Shown here one piece after another: positions 45,101-57,100 of a stretch of DNA of 64,000 bases. Under the pieces are notes generated by a model. That model had not been told where the DNA came from, did no database searches, and was given only the letters and a program-made list of their open reading frames with translations. The position numbers and the translations under genes are program-made. Origin of the DNA: Tribonema minus (taxonomy: Eukaryota > Sar > Xanthophyceae > Tribonematales > Tribonemataceae); the NCBI GenBank assembly GCA_017506865.1, contig JAFCMP010000030.1:62001-126000 (forward strand). Direction: 5' to 3'. The first letter of the stretch is position 1, and each line of letters begins with the position of its first letter.

Positions 45101-48100
45101 CATTCGTGTTCACGTCTCTCATTGCTGCTGCTGAACACATCTGCCGCTCGTTGTCTGTCCATGTCTCTCATTGCCGCTGCTGCTGAACATGTACTGCTCG
45201 TTACAGGGGGTGGGAGCGGCGGATGAAATTGGTGTCGATGAAGGCAGGGTCGTGCGAACTTCAATGTCGCTGCTGGCACTGGCAGGGGGGGTATGGCAGG
45301 GGAGGGGACGCGTGCGGTTACACGGGGCGGACAGGGGGGATTTTGCTGCCAGCTTGTCCACCGGGTGAGCTTCCAATCAACATTCTGATGCATCTGTCAA
45401 GAAGTATCGTATCTGGCGATGAGTCATGGAAGGCAGGCGGGGGGGGGGGTTAAACCGCAACCCTAACCCTAAGGGGCTGCCGGCTTAGTGAAAACCACAC
45501 AGCTTCGCCAGGGCTGCTGCCAGCTTATCAATCAAGAACTGTGAGCGCCACATAGGTTTCAATACACTAAACAAGGCGCGTTTGTCAGTAGTGGCCGCCA
45601 ATCAGAACGTATGTCAGTACTGAAGAGCATGAACCGGGGCATGTGGGTGGGAGTCATCTTAGGGTTAGGGTTAGGGTCTGGCCAATGGGAGGGTTGTGCT
45701 GCCAGCTTGGCTCCAGGGGAGCACTGCAACATTTGGCTGTATTGTACGCATAGGCTGGTATGACGGTCACTTCAATTGAGGCTGGTCACTGCAGGCAGTA
45801 AACGGTCATAGGGTGTATGAGGCGGGACTCGAAGTGCACACAAGCAAGCACTTGCTGCGTCTGTACTGTGTGTCCTGTTGCTGCTCCTCATGTGACATGG
45901 CATGTCCCATGTGGGATCTAATAGGGATGCGTGAATGTTAGGGTTAGGGTTCGGATCAGGTGCTAACCTAATCCTAACCCTCATTCACGTGCGTGCATTG
46001 TTGTTTCCACAGAGGTGCCTGCTCATGTCTTGGGTGTGCAGCTGCTGCGTCAATGTGGCTGACTAATGCCACTGAGTAGATGTGAGGTTTAGGCTTGTCT
46101 GCCAGATGTTGACTTCATGGGGCCTTTCCAATCTGATTACCTTGTTCTTGCTGTGCGACAGGTGCCGGGTGGATGTGGCCTATGAATGGGGGGGAGGGGA
46201 CACCCTGAGGAAGCGAATGGCGGTCGCCGTGGATGCCGCTGGCTCACAAGGTATGTAGGTATCCTTATTGAACTCATATTGGTGATGTACGTATTTATAT
46301 GATGCCGCTGCGTCGCAAGGTAATAGGTATCCTAAATGTCAATTGCAGGTGGTAGGGTAATACCAGGGCGTGTGCACGTGCTGTTCAAGCTACACCTGCT
46401 GTTTAAAATTGCTCCTGTGCTTACGTGCATCAGTTATTTACGATGCCAACTCAAATGTGCCCTTGAAGGACCAATTTATCCGGTTGGTTCAAAGACGGGC
46501 TGCCAAAGGCAAATGTCTGCAAGTGCAACTAGTTGACGCCGTGAGTGTGGACTATGACATCACTGACAATGGCTACTATATAAGGGAGGAAGTAAATGGA
46601 GCGGCATGGAGCCAGTAGACGTTACATGTGCTGTGCTGAACTGCCCAGGCCTTCACTGCCGCTGCTGGGCATCACCCATGCACAACTTGAACTCAACCTC
46701 AGTGACCCAATTTCAGAATCAGTTATGAGGCGCATACCATTCGAAGTCATGATGCGCCTCAGGTGCTTGTCTGTCGTGCATCTCAAACAAGTGGAAGACG
46801 AGCTTGAGATGTTGATCTAGCACTTCAAGCGATCATCTTCAACCATCTTGTGGGTGTTCACTGGCCTCCTGTTCATTCTATTTGTGTGCGTATTTGGCGG
46901 TCATTGCTACATGAAATATTTGAAGGCGTGCATCAAATAAATTGTCCGGCCTGAACAGGGCAGAGTAGCTTGCCTTGAGATCTACATGTTCCTGTATGGT
47001 GGGATCTACATCGGGGCCTGAATCCCCGCCGCTACACTGGACGCACAGTAAGCTCACGAGCACACACATGCACCGCTCTCTTGTCTGAGCACCATACGTG
47101 TTACGCACACCAGGCTTGACACTATAAACTGTCCGGAAGCTCGTCATGGCCCAGAACTTTGACGTCAAAGAATGCTCACAGGAACATTAGACCTCAAGGC
47201 GAGCTACTCTGCCCTATGCATATATATGATTGGTTTGCTGCGCGCCTCAAGATAATTCACGTAGCAATGGCCGCCAAATGCGCACAGAAAGCAGAACAGG
47301 AGGCCAGTGAACACCCGCCCAAGATGGTTGAAGATGATAATTTGATGTCCTAGATCAACATCCTTTGAGCTCGTCTTCCACTTGTGCAGGTAGTAGCCCC
47401 AGAAACAGCATCAGCACTTGAAGTTCATATCTTCTGTCGCCGTTTGTTTAGGCTTGTGGTTTTACGCATCATAACTTCGATGTCCGTTCAATTTCCTGCA
47501 ATATACTGCTGTATGGCACGAATAAGTCCAGCAACCAATGACTGCCTGCTGTGCATCTCGTGCAAACTGCACGCAGCCCAACAAACCGTTGTAGGAATCG
47601 GGCATGTCAATCTTGGACTTAAACTTGAAGTTATCATGAAGTATCATAACTTCAACATCAACATGAGCCACTGCCGTGCAGCTCAGATGACTGTTTGCCG
47701 TGCATCTGCACCTGCAGGCAGCCCGAGAAACCGCATTAGGACACGGGACCCCAACGTGGAGCGCATGGTCAGCTGGGGCACTGTTGACGAGCACAACAAC
47801 GACCTGCTGCAGCTGGATGGCATTGATGGCAACAGCCTCATGCTCATGCTGCCAGTAAGTGCCGATCTACAACTGCTGTACTCAAGTTGCCTGTAAGTGG
47901 CGATCTGGTGTGACAGTACAGTGGGCAGGGCAGCAGCAGTACATATACTTGAAGTAGTAACTTGTTGCAGTACAAAAGTGCACACAGGGCAACAGCCTCA
48001 GGTTCATGCTACCAGTAATTGCCATCGGACAGGGCAACAGTTTCAGGCTCATGCTACCAGTAAGTTGTTGCACTACCGTAGTAGACAGCGCAACAGCTTC

Positions 48101-48850
48101 TGGCTTGTCCTGCCAGTATTTGCCTTCCAGCGCAGAGTAACCAGAATCCCTTTGTTGGTGCTGCCGTAATCACGCGCTGACCAGCAGGTTGAGCACTGTC
48201 CAGTGGCGATGGGCAGGCATGTCAGTAAGAGTAACTGGTAAATATGCATCTCACACAGTGAGCGGCTGGCCAAGCTGGCAGCACGCTTGAACTTGAAGAC
48301 TTTGTGACCCGAAGACGCAAATCTTAAATATTCGAAGTAGCTGATGTCAAATGGTCTGCCTTGAAGCAATTGCCAGAATGGCTTCTCGAGTCATTTGCAG
48401 GAGGTATTTGCTTCTTAAGCTTGAACTCTTGCTCATGTGCACTGCGTGTTGAGCATATGGTAGCCAATATTATGGTTCGATACGAAGGTGCATCTTTCAA
48501 CTTCGAGTCGGTGGCTTGGTCCGCACACAAGTCTGGCTGGTCCTGGTTGTCTAGCCTTGTTGAAAGTGCATCGCTCAAAGGTGCTTCCAGAAAAATCTTT
48601 CTTTTTGAAGTTCAACACACCACATTTCCAATCTCTTGTTTGTGGCTTGCTTCTCTCACCCAATGACTTGCAGGGCGGCTGCTATGCTGTGTTCCCGCGA
48701 AGCTTGGAGGCTGCGCCAAAGGAGGTGCCAGCTGGCGATGGGGGTGCCGGGGATACAGCAGCAGAGGGGGAAGTCAAGGTGGTGGGGGAGGGGTCGCCCT
48801 TTCAGACAGAGTTCGGGCTGTTCTTCGACAGCGCACCATCAGGTTCGTGA
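42105..48850 (+). CDS. possible DUF3598/BFA1-like protein, about 9 exons
   Basis: Exons 42105-42309, 42717-42879, 43358-43474, 44262-44472, 45207-45364, 46162-46250 and 46434-46540 join in consistent phase to 350 residues. Exons 47718-47854 and 48674-48850 add about 104 more and the stop. The phase between 46540 and 47718 does not fit, so an exon or an alternative site there is unresolved. The N-terminus is Ala-rich then Ser/Arg-rich and could be an organelle leader, but it is weaker than that of the divergent neighbour. Repeating 'W-G' strands (GEGHWAGVMQRFSF, GGVWQGRGRVRLHG, CRVDVAYEWGGGDTLRKR) and a late GGCYAVFPRSL...FQTEFGLFF recall the lipocalin-like DUF3598 domain of cyanobacteria and plastids, found in the ATP-synthase assembly factor BFA1. 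This assignment is from memory of the family pattern and is tentative; the gene structure is much surer than the name. Confidence 0.6.
46299..46340 (+). repeat. copy of the donor boundary of exon 46162-46250
   Basis: TGATGCCGCTGCGTCGCAAG followed by GTAATAGGTATCCTAAA matches GGATGCCGCTGGCTCACAAG and GTATGTAGGTATCCTTA of the real exon end and donor, about 70 bases upstream. The copy keeps a potential GTAATA donor. Confidence 0.85.
47986..48122 (+). repeat. three copies of the donor end of exon 47718-47854
   Basis: The real exon ends GGCAACAGCCTCATGCTCAT + GCTGCCA, then GTAAGT. Copies at 47986-48020 (GGGCAACAGCCTCAGGTTCA), 48031-48066 (GGGCAACAGTTTCAGGCTCA) and 48087-48122 (GCGCAACAGCTTCTGGCTTG) each end in ACCAGTAA or CCAGTAT. 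The second keeps a full GTAAGT donor. The array follows directly behind the functional donor. Confidence 0.88.
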
Positions 48851-48906
48851 CTGCTAATCAGTCAAGTTGAAGTGCTAATGTGCTTGAAGTGAGCCCTGCA
48901 CATATG

Positions 48907-50073
48907 CATGGGCTCTAAAGAATGAAGCGAGTCTCACTGCATCGCCATGTAGTCTTTTCCCCTCAAACAAGATGTGATCCTCCGTTAGGAGCACACCATT
49001 TGGAGGATGCCTATTGAATGACATGCTGGCTACGACGTAATACTATGAAAGGAGCTGTAACAGACACCAACACAGCAACAGGCTCTGTCTAACTTAGAGT
49101 CGCTAATAGAAGCTAACAGGATTGGTGCAGGAGCGCAGTGTAGTGTGCTTTTCTGACCTTCTACTGCAAGGTAGCAGTCATTCACTGTAGTGCGGCAAAC
49201 AAACCAGCCATCGATATGTGCATGATGTAAATGACAGTGTCAGTGACCTCGATCCGCAACATCAAATCTTCAAGTTAAAAGTTACCAGCCTTGGTGGTCT
49301 TCGCCTTCGTCCTCCACATGTAAAGACGCCCTGCAGTGCTGTGTCTGGACTGTCTTCACCAAGCCACATGCTCGCACTACTCGATGGTCTCTGCGTACGT
49401 CATGCTGCCATCGACACTGTTTTCAATCGGATTCTGCCGTCTGTGCAATGCTGCAGTCAGTGCGAGCGGCGTAACAGAAGGGGAGCACATTTGCATGGGC
49501 TCTAAAGAATGAAGCGAGTCTCACTGCATCGCCATGTAGTCTTTTCCCCTCAAACAAGATGTGATCCTCCGTTAGGAGCACACCATTTGGAGGATGCCTA
49601 TTGAATGACATGCTGGCTACGACGTAATACTATGAAAGGAGTTGTAACAGACACCAACACAGCAACAGGCTCTGTCTAACTTAGAGTCGCCAATAGAAGC
49701 TAACAGGATTGGTGCAGGAGCGCAGTGTAGTGTGCTTTTCTGACCTTCTACTGCAAGGTAGCAGTCATTCACTGTAGTGCGGCAAACAAACCAGCCATCG
49801 ATATGTGCATGATGTAAATGACAGTGTCAGTGACCTCGATCCGCAACATCAAATCTTCAAGTTAAAAGTTACCAGCCTTGATGGTCTTCGCCTTCGTCCT
49901 CCACATGTAAAGACGCCCTGCAGTGCTGTGTCTGGACTGTCTTCACCAAGCCACATGCTCGCACTACCCGATGGTCTCTGCGTACGTCATGCTGCCATCG
50001 ACACTGTTTTCAATCGGATTCTGCCGTCTGTGCAATGCTGCAGTCAGTGCGAGCGGCGTAACAGAAGGGGAGC
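48907..50073. repeat. 587-base tandem duplication, two near-identical copies
   Basis: Copy 1 (about 48907-49493) and copy 2 (about 49494-50073) both run from CATGGGCTCTAAAGAATGAA to GGCGTAACAGAAGGGGAGC with a constant offset of 587 bases. Only a handful of differences are visible, so the event is recent. Each copy contains an open frame of about 90 codons (49218 and 49805), which has no recognised domain. Function is unknown; it begins just after the stop of the preceding gene. Confidence 0.95.
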
Positions 50074-53000
50074 GTCACCTTGTGCGGAACTTGCGGTTGC
50101 ACGGACAGGGCGGCCACCTGAGCAGTGTCATCCACAGCCATCACACATGGACCTCAGCAGAAGAGGAGCCATGAGCTTCAACTTGAAGTTGGTCGCCATT
50201 ACTATATGGCGACACTGGCGACACTAGTCTGGCAGGCACAGGCACTGCCAGGTAGATCACATCACAACATCACTGGATATGGGCAGTAAGTACGAGACGA
50301 AGAACGAGCATCACATGAGCACGATAGCCTGCAGAAATATTGCTCGACGGCCTTTTGTGAGGGCGAAAGATGATCGCGGCTTTTTGATAAAGGGGACAAT
50401 AGCGGCGCACGGGAAATGTGTGCAGGCGCAAGCGACATGGAGGTTGGAGCTTGCGGTGGAGCACACGCACACATGCTGCAGTGACGCAAGTGGCGAAAGT
50501 GACGTGCCGCAGTTTTGTGTCGCATAGCAATCGCGGTACCTTGTCTGCGTTGAAACTTTGCGGACTGCTGTTGGCACCATCGCACGGCTAAATGCACATC
50601 ACATGTACAGAAACATGCTGCACGGGCATCTGTCTGGGCACTTGGCATGGCCAGCAAGCGCGCTTTGGCTTGGGACTTCAAGTTGAAGTCTCTCTTTTTT
50701 GTGTGCTTTCACATGTGGTACTGGTAATGTCACTCGTTCAATTCAATCAGATCAAACATCAGACTGTCGGAGTTGAGTATACTATAGGTAATGTTCAACT
50801 TGTCAGTGAGGTCAGTACGAAAGAGGAGAAGGAAGGCCCAGGGGATACTTGTAGTGCACCGCTTAGCTAGCCTGAGAGCAGTATCATGGAAGTCTGATTA
50901 CTGCCACATATGTCATTGATGTGTTAAGAGTCAGGCACTCTCACCTATAGTATACATGTAGACTGCAGTCATCATGATGATGACTCCTCGATGGCATCCG
51001 ATAAGTCAAGATCTGGCCTGCACTGCTGCCCTCACTTGATGCATTGCGTACCAGAAGTGTCTCAATGACTACATGCATGTATGCGCAGCAACTAAGCACT
51101 GTATTTAACTTTACGGTAAGTTATTCATCAGTCCCAAGTGGAATCTCATAAATGATTGTGCTCGTGTTCGAGCCACTGTTGGCCCCGCGCAGCATCCGCA
51201 TATGATGGCCTAGTATTGCTGTGTGCTTGTTCAGTACTAGCTGCAACTTGAACCATTGGCAATGGTCTCAGCGGCTTCCGTCTCTACATAGTCTAACATA
51301 ATTAGTAGTTGTTCTATTCAATTTAGTGACTTCACTGTTGTTCAGACTCTCGGGTGCCTTGCATATAATTACTTAAGAATTCTTTTTAAGTTAAACCTCT
51401 TAGACTGTTGGACATTAATGATCATTATCGTTTGTGATACATGATGCTTGTGATTTGTGGCTAGCTGAACATCAGATGAATTGCATGCCTGAAAGTATCA
51501 TACTTAGTCTAGTTGCTGTTAGTAGTAAGTAGTATAACACAAAATTTAAAGTGCAGACTGAGTGTAGTGCGTCCGGACGTCTCCCGCGCTTTTTCAAAGA
51601 AATTCTGAAGGCCAGGTTTGATTGGTCTGAGACCAGCCTGAGGGCTGCCAGTGGCTGCATGCATGCACATGCGTGCGTTACAATGCTGCAGTTTGCTCAG
51701 TGATTTGCTGGCCTGCCTCCGCAGGAGGCAATTGAAGGTAGTTGAAGTATCAAACATCAGCAGATAATATATTTTGATATATTATACGCGACAGACACAA
51801 TCAGCAATTGAGTCATTGAAGTGACTCATCAACGAGACTCAGTAAAGATCCTCTTTGACGTCACGGTCAAGGCAAACTGATCAGCTTGCCTCCTTGGTGA
51901 TGACGGGGGTGCCTGTAATTTCTGCAGTTGGTGGGTGCACGCTTCAGATTGGCATCAATTTCGCATATACGATGTTTCTTTCAAGAAAACCAATGGCATG
52001 TAAAATCTCCATTAATTGTAAGTTCAACTGAAGTTCTTGCAGTTTTCAAAAATTAGCAGAGGGGTCGAATAAAGCTCCTCAAGTTGCAACTTCAGCGCGG
52101 CTGCCCTCGGCGGCACCGAACGCCTGCTTGCGGAGTTGATGCAGATGGAGTGTCACAGTGCACTGGCAGGCTGCCTTGAAGTTCTCCGTAAAATTTTTGT
52201 GTCTTGCCGTCCCCGCACGCATAGGGCACGTTGCGCGCAACACTGCGCCGACCCTGAGGCTCACGCATGTGCGAGGAGCTTCAAGTGACTTAGTTCAAAT
52301 AGTAGTTGGCCTACGGCCGTAACGGCGCTTCAACGCGGCGGCCATCATGATCACGCTGGCGGCCATCACGGTGGCCACGCTGGCGCAGAAGCCATCGGCA
52401 GCCTGAGGGCTCGCGGCGCCGTTCCACCAGGACGCGGCCAGTGAGAATCGCCGCGGCCCGCCGGTCCCAGCAGCGGTGCCACCCTCTCCGTGGGCAGCAG
52501 CAGTGGCATGGATACGCGGCGCCGACTGGCCCAGGGGTGGCGGGGCCCCAGTGACGCTGTCAACGGATGATCATTGATCAGATCAGCAGGTGCGCGTACA
52601 TCTGCGGCTGACCCAGGGGAGCGGTGGCTTTGGCGTGTGGCGTGCTTGGCGCGGCGCCGCGTGCATGTCCGCATTAAATTTTCAAAGTTGTTGCACGCAC
52701 CCTGAGGCTGAAGTGCATGGAGCCGGCCCTGGCGGCGGTTTCCATTGGCAGTTGCGGCACGCACTGCAGCCTGACGGCGTTTTCCACTGTCAGTCTGGCA
52801 CTTGCAGCATGCACTGCAGCCGCCTCGGAGTCCGACTCCAAGTCGCCGGCCGAGTCCTGCGGCACGCCCGCTACGGCTTCTTGATCTGATTCACCTTCAA
52901 GTTCATGTAGATGCAAGTAGGTGGTACCTGCCAGCAGCAGCTGCTGCGCAGTGGCGGCGGAGACGCCACGGCGGCCCTTGCACAGCTCCTGCTCTCCGTC

Positions 53001-54143
53001 TGGTCACCGTGCCGGGATTGACGCCAGGACGATGGCGCACGGCGGGCGCTGCATGAGCTGCTGCAACGCGGGAGGTCCGGGAGCTGCGGGACCAGGAATG
53101 CGGACTCGCACTGGCAGCGGCGCGCGCCGCGCCGCGCCCGGCCAGCGGTGGCGCACTGCACGAGCCAGCCTGAGGCTCTTCCCCCGGCTGCTGTGCTGCC
53201 ACGACGTCGAGCGGCGCTCTCGCAAGTGCTAGATGCTGCTGCAGCGGCAGCGCTCGCCGCCATGCTCTGCTGCAGCTGCGCCGGCTGCAGGCAGCAGATG
53301 CGCTAGAGGCAGTCGCTGCGTCACGGTGGCGCAGCGGCGCCTCCAAGGGCGACATGGGTTTCTAGGCGCAATTGCCAAGCACTGACCCCCAGCTCGGAGA
53401 CCATGTCGCCGCCTGAATTTTGCAAGACGTTGCAGGCGGGCGCCGCTACAGTAGGCCGCCCGCTGCCGCGCGGTGCCCCAAGTGCTATAGGCCAGTCAGT
53501 GGCTCAGGCGCGCACCTGCGCCGCTGCACACATGGGCTAACGTCACGCAGCAATACTTGAATTTCGGGGTTTCCCGACTTTCAGTGCGTTGATTGTGCCA
53601 ACCTGCGGACGCGCTACATCAGCTGCTCAAACAGGTGACCCATCACTGCGGCCGCAGCGGCTTCGCGGGCTGCTTCGCGGGCTCAACGGCTCGCGGACTC
53701 AACGGGTTCATGGAGATCGCATATTTTCGGATCTGCCTCCAGACGGCTCCCGAGTGCAGAAGTGGTACTGTAGCGGCAGGGCACTAGAATGTGCGGCTGC
53801 TGCATAAGCGCCACCACGACAGCTCGCCCTTGAAGTTCCCTTCGTCGTCGTCGGTCAGGGTTCGCGCGCTGAGGTGCAGTGCTTGATTTGGCTTCGCAGA
53901 AAGAGATGGACACTAAAGTCTCATGGCGCGCGCATGGCCTTGAAATCCACTACACATGATCATTATCTCCGCGACCTTTGAGTTCGGCACTAGTGGCGGC
54001 GCTGAGCACGAGCACCACAGCGCGTTCAGCGCGTTTGCGTTTGCGTGAAATGTTTCCCCGAGAGGCTTCGGCAAATCTTGTTGAAGCTGCAAAACAGACA
54101 CCGTGGAGACTTCCGCGCATTGCAAGCCACCACCGTCGCTGCC
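50074..54143. other. intergenic region with a GC-rich island
   Basis: From 50074 to about 52270 the sequence is AT-richer and I see no gene. From about 52270 to 53560 it becomes markedly GC-rich and is open in several frames on both strands at once, giving Ala/Arg/Ser-rich translations. That pattern is expected from composition and does not by itself support a gene. The final 500 bases should carry the promoter of the HIPL-type gene. Confidence 0.45.
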
Positions 54144-57100
54144 ATGACAGCGCTACGTCGCGCCCATCTTGGTGCAGCTCTTCTGGCAGCAGTCTACCAG
54201 CAAGGGCAAGCAGCACTACTCAGGCTGTCGGCGGATGTACCCTCCTGTGCCGACGGCACTATACCTAGCACTGAGAAGGCTGCGCAGCTAACATTCTGCA
54301 GCGCGCCCGAGCTCGTGGCCGGTGCGTGCTGCAATGCTGGAGAAGAGCAACAGTTCAAGGCCCAGCTGTACGACGTCTACAGTCACCGCCAGGGTTTATC
54401 GGCTGAATGTGAGCCCTATCAACGGCGGCTGGCATGCGGCAAGTGCTACCCTTCCGGCGAGGATAATCTGCTACCGGCCGGTGTCGGCGAGCCATTGCTC
54501 CTCTCGGCAGCGTTCTGCAAGGCCTACGCCGCGGCATGCGGCGAAGACCTCCACTTGCCCACCGACTACTGCAGTACGCATTCTTTCGACGCGGTGGAGG
54601 TGAGTTTATTGTCTCCAGGACCTCTGGAATCGGTCAGCAGGCTTCGCTTCAAGTTTTATAGACTACTAGTAGTACTAGTAAGTAATATACTACTGCATGC
54701 GCATGCATCAGCTTCAGGTCGGCATGTTGCGTAGCACTTCTTGGCATAATCCTTTCAACAAGTATTCTTTGTAACAAGCTTTGCAGTTGAAGTTGCAGCA
54801 GAGGAATGCTCATCCAATTTTAATGAGCCCTGTCCGACTCAGACAGTCACTGCAGCTCAGAGACACGCCGTCGGACTACGACCATCATTCGATTCGGATG
54901 ATCGTAGACCATCGTACTACTGTAACGCCCGCTGACAGACAGTTACTGTTACAGCAGGAGTCTGAAACAATTTTGATGCCAGACTGCCACAGTCACTGTG
55001 GTCAGCAGCCGCTCAAGGCTTGGCAGTTGCATGTGGCAAGTTGATACATGCCATGTCATTGATTTGAGCTGTTGCAATCTTGAATTGTAAAGGCACATGT
55101 ATTTTGTTTAACGCCGCAAATTGAGCCGTAGATCAGAACGCATACTATAATAGTAATCATGGAATTCTATCCAACTCAACACTGGGCACTCCCGGACCCC
55201 CTAACCATCTCAAACCATGATGTTGGAATTGAGCATCAAACGCTCAGACTGGCAGGGTTCAACCAGACTTCGCCAAAGTGGTTTGATGCTGGGCCCCGTT
55301 TTCCCAATTCAGGTCCCGTTTTCCGCAATTCAATCCTGTTGAGGTTCATACAAGACAAAACAACATGTGGAGCGTCTGACCTACTAGGCTACTAGTAGTA
55401 ATTTATATTGTGTAGGCTATTTTAGACACTTCTGGCATTTACGAGTTTAGATTTTATGAATTACATTTGAGTTATGGTGTTACAGTACCTCAGAAGAATA
55501 CAAGTCCATACGTACCTCAGAAGTACTTGTTAGTAACATTCGGCTTACGATTGATAGCAATTTATGGTTACGGTTATGAGAAATTACGTTGCAGTTTTGA
55601 TTACGATCGTTTCATGGAATAAATTTCTGAAACGTTATGCTCGCAACAAACCTAGTCGTGATGCTACCGTGACGGAGGCTTCAACTTTTGAGTCTTGGGT
55701 CGCATTCTTGCATGCAGTACATATCCCCCTGACAACTTGAATTTGTGCCACAGATGTCATGAGGACTTAGTGCTGTTACCGTAGCAGCATCAACTTGAAG
55801 TTTCAACTTCTAAATAACAAGTTAAAACTTGAAGTGCTTGATGACCCGACCTAAGACATGGAGACCTACTAGTGGTACTGATACAATCAGTTGGTTATAC
55901 CTCGACAACACTTTGAGTGTGCAAGTTGTCAATGAGGACCGTATTGAGCGCTGCCGCACCAGTCACTGGCACTGCCCGGCACTGGCAGTGTCAGTGACAG
56001 ACTGAGCGGCAATTTTTATTAACAAGTCGAACGGTCACCACCCTGAGTCACTGTGGTGCGGCGCGCGGGAATGAAGTTTAACACCAATTTGAGCTTGCAA
56101 ATTGCTGTTACCACTGGCAGTGGCACCGTGACCGTGACGGCGCAACTTGAAGCCACTGGTGGCACTGGCAGCATGCCGGGCTCCTTCTCACTGAGTGGCA
56201 CTGACAGGACTCCTGGGGGGCTTGCGCCAAGCGTACTACTGTAACACTAGTAACTACTGAGTACCTTTACGGCAGTGACTACTATGTAGTACTACGGTAG
56301 TAGCATACTATTAGTATTAGTCAGGCGCGCAGACTCTCGGAGACTCCATCACAAAGCCTTGACTTAGGGTGTAACTCAGAGTTAGGCCTTGCCTTGACTC
56401 AGTCTGGGTGCCTTGTTTTGCTTCGGGCTCGGAGCGCAATGCCATGCAGTCGAACGTCCAGTCAGGGTGTGACATCATGATGTAGTGACCGCTGGCACAC
56501 AGTGTCACTGAACGTAGCATTTGCTTTGCTGCAAGCAAGCAGCTGCAACATCTGATTCAGCATCTGCAGGTAGACTACTAGTAAGTACATATTGCACAGT
56601 GCTACCTGCAGCATGCCACTAGTAGTTTGCCATGCTACAGTACTACTAGTAGTTACTGTGATTCAAACTTTGACCACTTCGAAGCAGTTCAGTTTGAAAT
56701 TATCAGCGCAAGTGATGCCCCATTCAGAATCCATGGCAAACTCCACTGGCAGGCTCAAACTACTACTAGTAGTATAGTTGCTACACTATTAGTCTAAGTA
56801 ACTTATTAAGTTGCCAGTGGTAGTGTGAGTCGATGAAAACCTACAGTTTGTGCCACAGTGTGACAGCCTGATGTTCAATTTTGTTCAAGACATCATGTTG
56901 ACCACGTTGCACATGCGTTGGTGAGTGAGTGGTAATCATCAGTGTCAGGGGCCAACGCACTCAGGCTGCAGCCCTGCATGATTCAGAAATTGATGCCATT
57001 TGCTACTGGCTTGCATCTGTTGACCTGCTGCAGCCTGACGCTGAGCTTGAGGACCTGCCAGTGGACCAGCCTGAGCCTGAGGTGCAAGATCACCCACCGG

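Noticed and set aside
49218-50227. Two related 90-140-codon frames in the tandem duplication
   Set aside because: Their similarity only reflects the DNA duplication; no start context, domain or splice framework supports a protein.
52871-53355. Long overlapping open frames on both strands
   Set aside because: Simultaneous openness in several frames of very GC-rich DNA is a composition effect; no domain is visible.
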